NCBI RefSeq assembly: GCF_900107135.1
Contig: NZ_FNOV01000007.1
Location: forward strand, 192,948 to 256,947
DNA from: Hymenobacter psychrophilus
GTDB taxonomy: Bacteria; Bacteroidota; Bacteroidia; Cytophagales; Hymenobacteraceae
Length of the DNA stretch: 64,000 nt
Direction of reading: 5' to 3'
The notes beneath the pieces were generated by a model. The model had not been told where the DNA came from. It made no database searches and saw nothing but the letters and a program-made list of their open reading frames with translations. Of the stretch, positions 15,746-23,601 are shown one piece after another; the first letter of the stretch is position 1, and each line of letters starts with the position of its first letter. Made by a program: the position numbers and the translations under genes.

Positions 15746-16075
15746 TTACAGCAGGTCGCGCAAATCCTGCCGCAGGTTCTCCACGCCGCGCCGGATTTCT
15801 TCCCACACGCCCGTTTCGGAAGCAGGTGGAGCCGCGGCTGCTTCGGTGGGTGAGGCCGCCGTGGCCTGGTGCAGCTGCGCGAGCAGGCGGGCGCGCTTGC
15901 CTTCGAGGGCCTCGGCGTGCTGCTGATAGGTAGCAGTGGAGCCCGCCACGGTGGCGTGGGCCCGCCGGTGCAGCGTCTGGATTTTATCGTCCAGCTCATC
16001 GAGGGCCCGCTGCAGGTTGGCGGCGCTCAGGTGGGCCGGAACGCGGATATGGTCGGGGTCGGGAACGGTAGCCAT
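15746..16075 (-). CDS. Hypothetical coiled-coil protein
   Basis: 109 residues from the ATG at 16075 (MATVPDPDHIRVPAHLSAAN). A longer reading frame exists, but its first 34 codons would overlap the end of the upstream gene and look non-coding. The middle (LQRALDELDDKIQTLHRRA, EALEGKRARLLAQL) is helical with heptad spacing; an Ala/Pro linker and an amphipathic tail (EEIRRGVENLRQDLRDLL) follow. The family is not recognised. It is 86 bases downstream of the next minus-strand gene and possibly in one unit with it. Confidence 0.6.
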   Translation of the reverse strand: MATVPDPDHIRVPAHLSAANLQRALDELDDKIQTLHRRAHATVAGSTATYQQHAEALEGKRARLLAQLHQATAASPTEAAAAPPASETGVWEEIRRGVENLRQDLRDLL

Positions 16076-16161
16076 TGCCAGAAAAAAAAGGAGGTGAAAC
16101 GTGGCCGCGCATAGTAGCCGGCCGCAAGTAAGGAAACGGTGGTTCTTCGCCGAAGTTATCT

Positions 16162-16713
16162 TCAGCCGTTGCCCCACACGACCGGCAAATCCAGCTCGCG
16201 GGCCAGCGGGGCGGCAGCCGAAGCGTAAAGCAACGTCAGCAGCTCGTTTACGGCCGGGGCATACTCGACACGGTAGTCCTCGTGCAGCTTGCCGAACTGT
16301 TTGAGCACCTCGTGGGTGCGGCGCGCGAGGTGCTGGAGCAGCGGCTGGGTGGGGCCGTGCAGGCGGGCCGTAGCCTCGGGCTGCTCGCGCAGCACATTGG
16401 TCAGCAGCCGCAGCGTCAGCTCGATTTCGCCCTGGGTGTCGGCCGTAACTTTGGCGTGGTAGCTGAGCCGCTGCTGGAGCTGCCGCACAATATGCAGCAG
16501 GTCGTTGGGCGTTTGGTGGAAGCCGCGCACCGGGTCGTCGACCTGCTGTTGCAGCACTTCGCGGCGGGTTTCCAGCGCGTCGTCGCCCTCCAGCAGCCGG
16601 AAGGCGAGCTGCTCGATCAGCACAGCGTCTTTGGCCACGAGCTTGGTGAGCAGCTGGTCTTTTTCTTTGGTCGGCAGGGCCAGCAGGGCTTTGCGCAGGT
16701 CGGGGGAAAGCAT
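16162..16713 (-). CDS. Conserved hypothetical helical protein
   Basis: 183 residues, all-helical and soluble: MLSPDLRKALLALPTKEKDQ, then LRLLTNVLREQPEATARL and a C-terminal VNELLTLLYASAAAPLARELD. The length and charge pattern suggest a real cytoplasmic protein. I know no function for it. It is followed by the coiled-coil gene at 16075; an AGCTNNN heptad patch lies just upstream of its ATG. Confidence 0.65.
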   Translation of the reverse strand: MLSPDLRKALLALPTKEKDQLLTKLVAKDAVLIEQLAFRLLEGDDALETRREVLQQQVDDPVRGFHQTPNDLLHIVRQLQQRLSYHAKVTADTQGEIELTLRLLTNVLREQPEATARLHGPTQPLLQHLARRTHEVLKQFGKLHEDYRVEYAPAVNELLTLLYASAAAPLARELDLPVVWGNG

Positions 16714-16727
16714 CTTTTGGGAGCTGT

Positions 16728-16757
16728 TAGCTTAAAGCTATTAGCTGATAGCTTTTT
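16728..16757. repeat. AGCTNNN heptad patch
   Basis: AGCTGTT-AGCTTAA-AGCTATT-AGCTGAT-AGCTTTT: five units with exact 7-base spacing, degenerate after AGCT. It lies between two minus-strand genes, 15 bases upstream of the ATG at 16713. Confidence 0.75.
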
Positions 16758-16781
16758 GTTCTTGATAATACGTTGGTCAAC

Positions 16782-17513
16782 TCAACGGGCCCACCAGTTC
16801 CGCCCGAGCCGGTAGGCGGACACGGCACCGAGTAGCAGCAGCAGTAGCGTGGAGTTGCGCCAGTCGGGGGATAGGAGTGGGGCGAACCAACCGAACTTCC
16901 AGAAGGCCGTGATGAAATCGTCGAACTGCACCCAAAATGGTTTATGAAGCACAGGAGGTAGATAACCGCCAGATACCCCACAAACCCAATCGGGTATTTC
17001 CTTGTAATTCGGGTCAGGCTTGCTAGTGAAAGTGTATAGAGTCGTCGGCTCATGGCGGATGTCAACCCAATACCTTTTCATGTCATACATATTGCACCAG
17101 TCCAATAGTTGAATCAGACTGGAATAGCTAGCCTCCTGACCAATTCGTACTTGTAGGCCCCGGTTGTAATTGGGGTCGGCTCCCAAGTGACGAAAAACGG
17201 CTTGGACGTTACGCAAGGCAAAGTAGTCTTCAAACAGGTTGCCTGTTACCGCCAATGTTTGCCAAGGGCGGAAGGCTGCAATTATAGCTGGCGAAGAGTA
17301 GGGAAGAGAGGTGCCCTCTACAGCATGATCAGCAAGAATAATTGAGTTAGGTCGTAATGGAGGAAAGGTTATTTCCATCACGTGCTGCACCCGCATCCCC
17401 CGCACCTGCGGCAACGCCACGCAACCCAGCCACAGCAGCCAAGCCAGCGCCAGTAGGCCCGGGGGCAGCAGCAGGGGGCGGCGGTAGCGGCGGGGGAGGG
17501 GCAGTAGGAGCAT
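16782..17513 (-). CDS. Membrane-anchored hypothetical protein with lower GC
   Basis: 243 residues with hydrophobic segments at about 14-35 and near the C-terminus (STLLLLLLGAVSAYRLG). The region between is soluble and contains GLQVRIGQEASYSSLIQLLDW. This layout, together with a strand-helix pattern after the first helix, faintly recalls ExbD-like proteins, but the C-terminal helix does not fit and I would not assign it. The central part is clearly less GC-rich than its neighbours, which may mark transfer or relaxed selection. Confidence 0.55.
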   Translation of the reverse strand: MLLLPLPRRYRRPLLLPPGLLALAWLLWLGCVALPQVRGMRVQHVMEITFPPLRPNSIILADHAVEGTSLPYSSPAIIAAFRPWQTLAVTGNLFEDYFALRNVQAVFRHLGADPNYNRGLQVRIGQEASYSSLIQLLDWCNMYDMKRYWVDIRHEPTTLYTFTSKPDPNYKEIPDWVCGVSGGYLPPVLHKPFWVQFDDFITAFWKFGWFAPLLSPDWRNSTLLLLLLGAVSAYRLGRNWWAR

Positions 17514-17632
17514 AAAGCTAACGGGTACATAATCAGAGATAAATGGATGGTTTCAGGCCGATGTTCAGACGAAACCAACTCCGGGGGTAATTTTGGGGTT
17601 AGTAGAACCCAATCTACCTGTTTTTCCTGTTG

Positions 17633-19762
17633 ATGCGCTATTGCTCTGCCGCGCTGCTGCTGCTGCCCCTGCCGGCCCTGGCCCAAACGCCTCCCGCTGC
17701 CCCCGCCCCGCCCGATACCGCCCGCGCCGTAGCCCTGCCCGAAGCCACCGTGGCGGGTTACGGCCAGCAGCTGCCACTGCGCCGCACGGCCGCCGCCGTA
17801 GGCACCCTCGACCGGGCCGACTTTGAGCGGTTTCCGGATAATGCCCTTACCCAGGCCGTGAATACGCTGCCCGGCGTGCGGCTGGAGGAGCGGGCCACCG
17901 CCAGCTACCGCCTCAGCGTGCGCGGCAGCACGCTCCGCTCGCCCTTCGGGGTGCGCAACACCAAGGTCTATTACCAGGGTCTGCCCTTCACCGAGGCCAG
18001 CGGTAGCACGCCTCTCAACCTGCTCGACCCCAGCTTGCTGGGCGGGCTGGGGGTGATAAAAGGTCCGGCTGCCAGCGTGTATGGGGCCGGTACCGGCGGG
18101 GCCGTGCTGCTAACGGGCCGCCGCCCCGCCACGCCCGGCACGCACGTTTCGGCGGGCTTTACGGCGGGCAGCTACGGGCTGCGGCGCAGCACCGTGGCCA
18201 TCGAAACGGCCACTGCCACCGGCTACCTGCGCGCCGCCTACGCCCGCCAGACGCTCGACGGCTACCGCCAGCAAAGCGCCCTGCGCCGCGACGTGCTCAG
18301 CCTGGATGGCGAGTGGCAGCTCACCGAGCGCCAGACCGTGAGCCTGCACGCCCTCTACGCCGACATCGACTACCAGCTGCCCGGCGGCCTCACGCGGGCA
18401 CAGTTCGAGGCCGACCCGCGCCAGGCCCGGCCGGGCACGGCCACCGCGCCCGGTACCGTGCAACAGCGCACCTATTACGCCTCGCGCACCGGCCTGCTGG
18501 GGGCCAACCACGAAGCCCGCTTTACCGAGCGCCTCACGTTGCGCTCGGTGCTGTACCTGAGTGGCAGTCGCATCAATACGCCGTATTTAATTGATTTCGA
18601 GCGCAACACCCTGCTGGGCGGGGGCGGACGCACGGTGCTCAGCTACCGCACGGCTCTGGCCGGCCGCACCCTGCGCCTGCAGGCCGGCACCGAGGCGCAA
18701 ACGGGTTTCAAGAGTGCCCGCAACTACCAGAACCGCGCCGGCCAGCCCGGGCCATTGCGCTACGATGACGAAATTCGCACCCTCACTGGCTTCGCCTTCG
18801 CTCAGGCCGACTACGAGCTGCCCGCCGAACTGCTGCTGACGGTGGGGGCCAGCTACAACCGCCTGCGCTACCGCATCAGCCGCCTCTCTGATGCCGCTGC
18901 CAACCCTATGGGCTACGAGTTAAACCGCGACTTCCGGCCCCAGGTGTCGCCGCGGGTGGCGCTGTTGCGCGAGTTTGGGCCGGGGTTGTCGGTGTATGGT
19001 AGCGTGAGCACGGGCTTCTCGCCGCCTACCGAGGAAGAAATCCGGCCTTCCGACGGCTCTATCAACCAGGCCCTGCAGGCCGAGCGGGCCACCAGCTACG
19101 AGCTGGGGGCGCGCGGGAAAGTCTGGCGGCAGCGCCTGCGCTACGATGTGGCCCTCTACGACCAGCGCCTGCGCCAGACCATCACCACCCGCACCACCGA
19201 CCTGGGCACCCAGCTTTTCCTCAACGCCGGCACCACCCGCCAACGCGGGGCCGAGGTGGCGGTTAGCGGCTGGCTGTGGCAATCCGATGTTACAAGCAGC
19301 AAGGCCCAAACTGTCCGTTCTTCGGGGAGTGCTGCTGATGAGGAAGTCGGCCTGCGGGCCTTCGTGAGCTATGCCTACAACCACTACCGTTTCGGTAGCT
19401 ACCAGCGCGGCGGTCAGGATTACAGCGGCAACCGCCTCACCGGCACCGCGCCTCACACGCTCACAGCCGGCCTCGATTTGCGCCAGCGTCACGGCTTCTA
19501 CCTCAGCCCCACTGTCAACCACCAGACCCGCCTGCCGCTCAACGATGCCAACACCGCTTACGCCGCTGGCTACTGGACCATTGGTTCGCGGGGCGGCTGG
19601 CGCGGCCCACTGGGCCCGCTCACGCTGGATGTGTTCGGGGGCGGCGAAAACCTGGGCAACCGCCGCTACTCGTTGGGCAACGACCTCAACGGGTTCGGCG
19701 GCCGCTACTTCCAGCCCGCCGCCGCTCGCAACTGGTACGCGGGCATCCGGGCCAGTTTTTAG
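17633..19762 (+). CDS. TonB-dependent outer-membrane receptor
   Basis: 709 residues from the ATG at 17633 (a TTG codon precedes it). A signal peptide (ALLLLPLPALAQ) is followed directly by a plug domain: VALPEATVAGYGQQLPLRR, DNALTQAVNTLPGVRLEERA, LGVIKGPAASVYGAGTGGAV. There is no carboxypeptidase-like N-terminal domain, so it is a classical TonB receptor rather than a SusC. A 22-strand barrel follows with the FSPPTEEEIRPSDG segment and ends in an aromatic residue (YAGIRASF). Substrates are usually iron chelates or cobalamin; none is indicated here. Confidence 0.95.
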   Translation: MRYCSAALLLLPLPALAQTPPAAPAPPDTARAVALPEATVAGYGQQLPLRRTAAAVGTLDRADFERFPDNALTQAVNTLPGVRLEERATASYRLSVRGSTLRSPFGVRNTKVYYQGLPFTEASGSTPLNLLDPSLLGGLGVIKGPAASVYGAGTGGAVLLTGRRPATPGTHVSAGFTAGSYGLRRSTVAIETATATGYLRAAYARQTLDGYRQQSALRRDVLSLDGEWQLTERQTVSLHALYADIDYQLPGGLTRAQFEADPRQARPGTATAPGTVQQRTYYASRTGLLGANHEARFTERLTLRSVLYLSGSRINTPYLIDFERNTLLGGGGRTVLSYRTALAGRTLRLQAGTEAQTGFKSARNYQNRAGQPGPLRYDDEIRTLTGFAFAQADYELPAELLLTVGASYNRLRYRISRLSDAAANPMGYELNRDFRPQVSPRVALLREFGPGLSVYGSVSTGFSPPTEEEIRPSDGSINQALQAERATSYELGARGKVWRQRLRYDVALYDQRLRQTITTRTTDLGTQLFLNAGTTRQRGAEVAVSGWLWQSDVTSSKAQTVRSSGSAADEEVGLRAFVSYAYNHYRFGSYQRGGQDYSGNRLTGTAPHTLTAGLDLRQRHGFYLSPTVNHQTRLPLNDANTAYAAGYWTIGSRGGWRGPLGPLTLDVFGGGENLGNRRYSLGNDLNGFGGRYFQPAAARNWYAGIRASF

Positions 19763-19794
19763 CTATAGAAGCTGTTTAGAAAGTCAAAAATTCT

Positions 19795-19881
19795 GTCATC
19801 CTGAGCGCAGCGAAGGACCTTGCCATGGCTGCACAATGGCGGCTCAGTCGTGATAAGGTCCTTCGCTGCGCTCAGGATGAC
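19795..19881. repeat. GTCATCCTGAGC palindromic element
   Basis: Two perfect 27-base arms, from GTCATCCTGAGCGCAGCGAA to the complementary end, enclosing a 33-base loop. A member of the REP/MITE-like family seen six or more times in this window; it sits 32 bases after the receptor stop. Confidence 0.9.
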
Positions 19882-19917
19882 ACACTCGTAAAAAAGACGC
19901 CTTTGTAAACAGCTTCG

Positions 19918-19934
19918 TAGCTAACAGCTGTTGG
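19918..19934. repeat. AGCTAAC-AGCTGTT heptad remnant
   Basis: Two AGCTNNN units plus GGCT, followed by CCGTTCAA as in the cassette at 11516. It appears to be a decayed copy of the heptad family. Confidence 0.5.
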
Positions 19935-20025
19935 CTCCGTTCAATAAAGGTGCAGTAAACTGCCGGAAACGCTGTCCGAATTGCACGCCTCTTGAGTGTA
20001 TCTAATAGCTATCCACTCAAAAAAA

Positions 20026-20841
20026 TCAAGAAGTTGGCAGCAGCAATATGGGTCGGGGGCTGTGCAAGAGTACCTGCGCCGTTACGCTCTGGTTGAACAG
20101 CTGCCCCCAGAAACTGCGCCGGCGCGCCGGTAGCACCAGCCAATCGGCCTGCAGTTCGGTGGCGGCGCGCACAATGGCTCCCGGTACGTCAGAATCGACC
20201 ATGTTGTGTGCTGTAACCGGCAGCCCCAGGCCGGCCAGCAGCGGACTGGCGGTGAGGGTTTCGGCGGCAGATACGGATGTGGTGGTGGCTTTAGAGGCCA
20301 CATGGCAACTGCTGAAACGTGGCCGCAGTTCTTCCAGCAACGCCCGCAGCCCGGTTGGGGGCGTAGCAAAATCAAGCGGCTCCCCATCAACGGCCAGCAG
20401 CAGGTGGCGGGGCGGCGCCGGCGCACCGGCCGACTGCGGCACGACCAGCAGCGGCGTGTTGGTAGAGCGCAGCAGCTGCAGGGCCGTGGTGCTCACCAGT
20501 TGGTCGGGCGTTTGCTGGGTGTCGGGCTTGCCCAGCACCACCAGGGCTGGCGCGTACTGCTCCACGGCAGCGGCCAAAGCCTCCGGTAGCCGGTCGGATA
20601 CCGCCTCGCTGAGCACGGACACCGGCAGGCCCGCCGTGCGCTCGGCAAAGGCCGCTTCAATCTGCGCGTCGCTCAGGTGGCGGATGCTGCCGGTAAAGGC
20701 TTCCGGATCGAGCAGACTCTCGCGGCGCACGTACAGCAGCCGCAAAGGTGCCTTCAGCAACGCAGCCAGCGCCGCGGCATGGCGCAGGGCCAGGTCGGCA
20801 TCGGGGCTGAAATCGGTTAGAACGAGCAGCGGAGCAGTCAT
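20026..20841 (-). CDS. Universal stress protein, tandem UspA domains
   Basis: 271 residues from the ATG at 20841 (MTAPLLVLTDFSPDADLALR). The N-terminal Usp domain (1-140) is clear. The second (about 148-271) ends with DWLVLPARRRSFWGQLFNQS and VLLHSPRPILLLPTS, the usual Usp ending. The ATP-loop glycines are poorly kept (FNQSVTAQV where GxS is expected), so it may not bind ATP. It is a paralogue of the Usp gene at 1235, and the two share an inverted repeat upstream. Confidence 0.85.
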   Translation of the reverse strand: MTAPLLVLTDFSPDADLALRHAAALAALLKAPLRLLYVRRESLLDPEAFTGSIRHLSDAQIEAAFAERTAGLPVSVLSEAVSDRLPEALAAAVEQYAPALVVLGKPDTQQTPDQLVSTTALQLLRSTNTPLLVVPQSAGAPAPPRHLLLAVDGEPLDFATPPTGLRALLEELRPRFSSCHVASKATTTSVSAAETLTASPLLAGLGLPVTAHNMVDSDVPGAIVRAATELQADWLVLPARRRSFWGQLFNQSVTAQVLLHSPRPILLLPTS

Positions 20842-20907
20842 AAGGCCAGAGGGTAACAAGGTGAAAAAGCCCGCTCTTAACCCGAGAGCGGTCCTGCCGG
20901 CGGCAGT

Positions 20908-20919
20908 TATAGCTCTATA
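20908..20919. promoter_or_regulatory. TATAG-N2-CTATA inverted repeat upstream of second usp
   Basis: TATAGCTCTATA, 67 bases upstream of the usp ATG and 14 bases from the stop of the oxidoreductase gene. It matches the repeat at 1313-1326 in arms, spacer length and the flanking CCGCC. Confidence 0.4.
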
Positions 20920-20932
20920 TACCTCAATTTCA

Positions 20933-22093
20933 CTACACTTTCACCTTCTTGCCGGTGCGGGCGGCTTCGTAAATGGCGTGCACGAGGCGGATATCGCGCA
21001 GGCCTTCTTCACCGGGGGTTTTGGGCGTTTTATTTTTGAGTACGCACTCGGCCATGTGGTCGAGTTCGGCAGCAAACTGGTTGCCTTCCTTGAGCTGGGG
21101 CTCGCGCTGACCTTCTTTATCGCCGATAACTAGGTGGTGCCGGTCGTAATCGGTGGCCGGGTCGAGGTCGAGCCAGGCCTGCGAGCCGAAGGCGCGGAAA
21201 CGCTTCACCTGCTGAATGCTGTAGGCGCTGGTGCAGGTAGCCAGTGTGCCGCCGGGAAAGCGCAGTGTGAAATGAATACGGTCCTCCACTTCCTGGAAGC
21301 GCGGGTCCGACTTATCGGTCATTTCCTGGGCCGTTACCTCGGTGGGCTCCTCGCCGGTAAGGTAGCGGGCGGCGTTGAGCGAGTAGATGCCGATGTCCAT
21401 GAGTGAGCCCCCGCCCGCCATTTTCTGCACCACGCGCCAGGTATCGGCCGGGTCGTCTACCGGGTCTACAATGCGGCCGTGGTCGGCCGTGATTTGCAGT
21501 AGCTTGCCCAATTCGCCGCGGCGGATGCGGGCAATGGCATCGAGGTTGAAGGGCTCGTACTGGGCCCGATAGGCAATCATGAGCTTCTTGCCGGCTTTTT
21601 TGCAGGCCTCAATCATGCGCTGGCAGTCGGCTACGGTAGGTGCCATAGGCTTTTCGCTGAGCACATGCTTGCCGGCGCGGGCGGCCCGCTCGGTGTACTC
21701 GGCGTGCAGGGCGGGCGGCAGCACCACGTACACCACCTCCACGGCGGGGTTGTCGCGAATGGTATCGAAGTTCTGGTAGTTGTAGATGTTTTTCGGCTCG
21801 ATGCCGTACGCGCGGGCCAGGCGGGCAGCTTTGTCGGGCGAGCCGCTAACCAACGCCACCAGGCGGGCGTGCTTGGTTTCTTTGAATGCGGGCATCATCT
21901 GCTCAGTGGCAAACTTACCCAGGCCCACAATGGCGAAGCCAATCTTCTTCTGGTCGGCGTGTTGCATAGCAGCTGATTCGGTTGAGGAGAGTGGGAAAGC
22001 GGCGCTGGGGCCGGCTACTGCAGCCAGGGCCGTACCCAGGCCAGCCCGGCGCAGAAACTGCCGTCGCGAAGCCGATGAGAAAGTTGAGTCCAT
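20933..22093 (-). CDS. Tat-exported Gfo/Idh/MocA oxidoreductase
   Basis: 386 residues. SRRQFLRRAGLG is a twin-arginine signal, so a folded enzyme with bound cofactor is exported. The Rossmann domain begins IGFAIVGLGKFATEQMMPAF, and the EKP motif is in HVLSEKPMAPT. The C-terminal dimerisation domain (GGSLMDIGIYSLNAARYLTG) resembles glucose-fructose oxidoreductase. It probably acts on a sugar or cyclitol in the periplasm with tightly held NADP. It is a single gene on its strand, with a terminator-like hairpin upstream that belongs to the preceding gene. Confidence 0.93.
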   Translation of the reverse strand: MDSTFSSASRRQFLRRAGLGTALAAVAGPSAAFPLSSTESAAMQHADQKKIGFAIVGLGKFATEQMMPAFKETKHARLVALVSGSPDKAARLARAYGIEPKNIYNYQNFDTIRDNPAVEVVYVVLPPALHAEYTERAARAGKHVLSEKPMAPTVADCQRMIEACKKAGKKLMIAYRAQYEPFNLDAIARIRRGELGKLLQITADHGRIVDPVDDPADTWRVVQKMAGGGSLMDIGIYSLNAARYLTGEEPTEVTAQEMTDKSDPRFQEVEDRIHFTLRFPGGTLATCTSAYSIQQVKRFRAFGSQAWLDLDPATDYDRHHLVIGDKEGQREPQLKEGNQFAAELDHMAECVLKNKTPKTPGEEGLRDIRLVHAIYEAARTGKKVKV

Positions 22094-22206
22094 CCGGAAG
22101 CGGGCAACGGGTGAATCTGATTCAACGGGTAAAAAGGCCTCTTGTTACGACGGACAGCCACTTTGCGTGTAGGCTCATCCGCAGAATCAGCTCCGCTAAC
22201 CTGCCA

Positions 22207-22237
22207 AAAAGCCCCTTCGCCACGCGGGCAAAGGGGC
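22207..22237 (-). terminator. Terminator after the disordered protein genes
   Basis: AGCCCCTT ... AAGGGGC arms with partly paired CGCC/GGGC inside and T/A runs to the left. It is placed 27 bases past the stop at 22264 on the minus strand. Confidence 0.7.
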
Positions 22238-22263
22238 CAGAAATAAGGCTATGCCGTATGAGC

Positions 22264-22554
22264 TTAGCGGTTGTTGTCGTCGATGGGATTGTTGAAGCCC
22301 GTAATGCGCAGCTCGTCGGTAGTTGATTCGGTATCGGGGTCGGGACCGGTAGTAGCGCCGCTGGGCGTGCCCGACATAGCATTTTCGAGTTGCGTGCTCG
22401 TGTCGAGCGTGCCTTCGGCGTCGTGCTTATAGCCGTACAGTTCCTCGCGGTGCTTTTGCTGCTCCTCGGTCAGGTTGCTATTTTTCGCGTCGAGGGCGGC
22501 GGCGGGGTCCTGGTTCAGCTTATCGTTGGATTCGTTTTTTTTATCGGTGCTCAT
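22264..22554 (-). CDS. Small disordered hydrophilic protein
   Basis: 96 residues from the ATG at 22554 (MSTDKKNESNDKLNQDPAAA). It is almost entirely polar (Asn, Asp, Glu, Lys, Thr) with one helical patch (LTEEQQKHREELYGYKHDAE) and no hydrophobic core, so it is predicted intrinsically disordered. It sits 41 bases after the similar gene at 23072, and both begin MST. I know no function; such proteins often belong to general-stress regulons, which is inference. Confidence 0.65.
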   Translation of the reverse strand: MSTDKKNESNDKLNQDPAAALDAKNSNLTEEQQKHREELYGYKHDAEGTLDTSTQLENAMSGTPSGATTGPDPDTESTTDELRITGFNNPIDDNNR

Positions 22555-22595
22555 CACAAAGTGGGTCTGGGGTGAAGGAAAAAGGCGTGGCGCCC

Positions 22596-23072
22596 TTAAT
22601 CGTTGTTCGGCATTTCGTTTTCCTTGCCCGAGCCGGGAATGCCACGGCCGTTGTCGGCGCGCAGGGCGCTGAATTCGTCGGGGTTGTCGTTGGTACCTAC
22701 GTTGGTGTTGCGCTCCTCTTGGGTATCGGAAGCCGGGGCAGTGGTGTGGTTGGCCGGTTCGTTGGTGGGCCAGTTGCGGGTGCCGCCGCCGTAGCGGGGG
22801 TCGTCTTTGGCCCACCCTTCACGCTGCTCATCGTACTCGGCGTCTTCGGCCTGGCGCACGGCGGCCGGGTCGAGGTTTTGCGGGGCGCTGCCGCGTTGTT
22901 CGGCAAAGGCCACCGAAGGGGCCGACTCGCCCCCTTTCGTTACGCTTTCGTTTTCATTCGTCGGCGCTTTCGGATTGTCGGGGTGGCCAAATTCGCCGTA
23001 GTTGGGGGTATCGTGGACAGTCTGCAAAGGGTCGCGGGAAGGGTCGGGGGCGTTGATGGGAGTGGTCGACAT
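22596..23072 (-). CDS. Disordered hydrophilic protein, partner of the next gene
   Basis: 158 residues from the ATG at 23072 (MSTTPINAPDPSRDPLQTVH). The composition is Asn/Asp/Glu/Pro/Gly-rich with no hydrophobic segment; the only aromatic cluster is WAKDDPRYGGGTRNWP. The chosen start avoids 23 hydrophobic codons that lie upstream in the same frame. With the 96-residue gene it forms a two-gene unit closed by the terminator at 22207. The family is not recognised. Confidence 0.65.
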   Translation of the reverse strand: MSTTPINAPDPSRDPLQTVHDTPNYGEFGHPDNPKAPTNENESVTKGGESAPSVAFAEQRGSAPQNLDPAAVRQAEDAEYDEQREGWAKDDPRYGGGTRNWPTNEPANHTTAPASDTQEERNTNVGTNDNPDEFSALRADNGRGIPGSGKENEMPNND

Positions 23073-23224
23073 AAGAAAAGAGTAGGAGTAGGGGAGAATA
23101 GGGAAGAAACGGCAACGTAGGTAGCCGCTCTTGCCATTCATACGTAAACTTCCAGGAAATGGCGGTGTCCAGTTGGGCTTGCGCCTTTCCCGCCTTCCAA
23201 TTCTTCCCCCTTTTTGCTCCTTCT

Positions 23225-23509
23225 ATGTCGCTTCCTATTCAGCACCACCCCGAAAATCAGGAATTTACCGTTTCCCAGGATGGCCATTCGGCCGAGCTAT
23301 CCTATAGCCTCCCCACCGAGGGCGTCATCGACTTCACCCATACTTTCGTTGAGGAGGAGTTGCGCGGCCAGGGTATCGGCGACGAACTGGCCAAAGCCTC
23401 CCTGGCCTACGCCCGCGAAAACAACCTGAAAGTGCGTACCACCTGCTCGTTTATGGCCGGCTACGTGGCTCAGCACCCCGACTACCAGGATTTGGTGGAA
23501 GGAAGCTAA
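23225..23509 (+). CDS. Small GNAT-like N-acetyltransferase
   Basis: 94 residues, the size of the YjdJ-type minimal acetyltransferases (PF14542). The acetyl-CoA loop is ELRGQGIGDELAKASLAYAR, followed by VRTTCSFMAGYVAQHPDYQDLV, which is characteristic. The substrate is unknown. The ATG at 23225 (MSLPIQHHPENQEF) is used. It is divergent from the disordered-protein unit and convergent with the nuclease gene, with a good terminator between. Confidence 0.88.
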   Translation: MSLPIQHHPENQEFTVSQDGHSAELSYSLPTEGVIDFTHTFVEEELRGQGIGDELAKASLAYARENNLKVRTTCSFMAGYVAQHPDYQDLVEGS

Positions 23510-23537
23510 GGGCTCTGCAACCCAGAATCCAACCAGC

Positions 23538-23577
23538 AAAAAGCCCCTGACATCCGCAAGGACATCAGGGGCTTTTT
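23538..23577. terminator. Bidirectional terminator
   Basis: AAAAAGCCCCTGA / TCAGGGGCTTTTT, a 13-bp stem with a small inner hairpin, between the convergent GNAT and nuclease genes. Confidence 0.92.
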
Positions 23578-23601
23578 GGTTGTTAGTTGCTTGGGCCGAA
23601 C

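Noticed and set aside
20048..21133. A 361-codon plus-strand open frame over the second usp gene
   Set aside because: Antisense of usp and of the oxidoreductase end; Ser/Arg-rich without domains.
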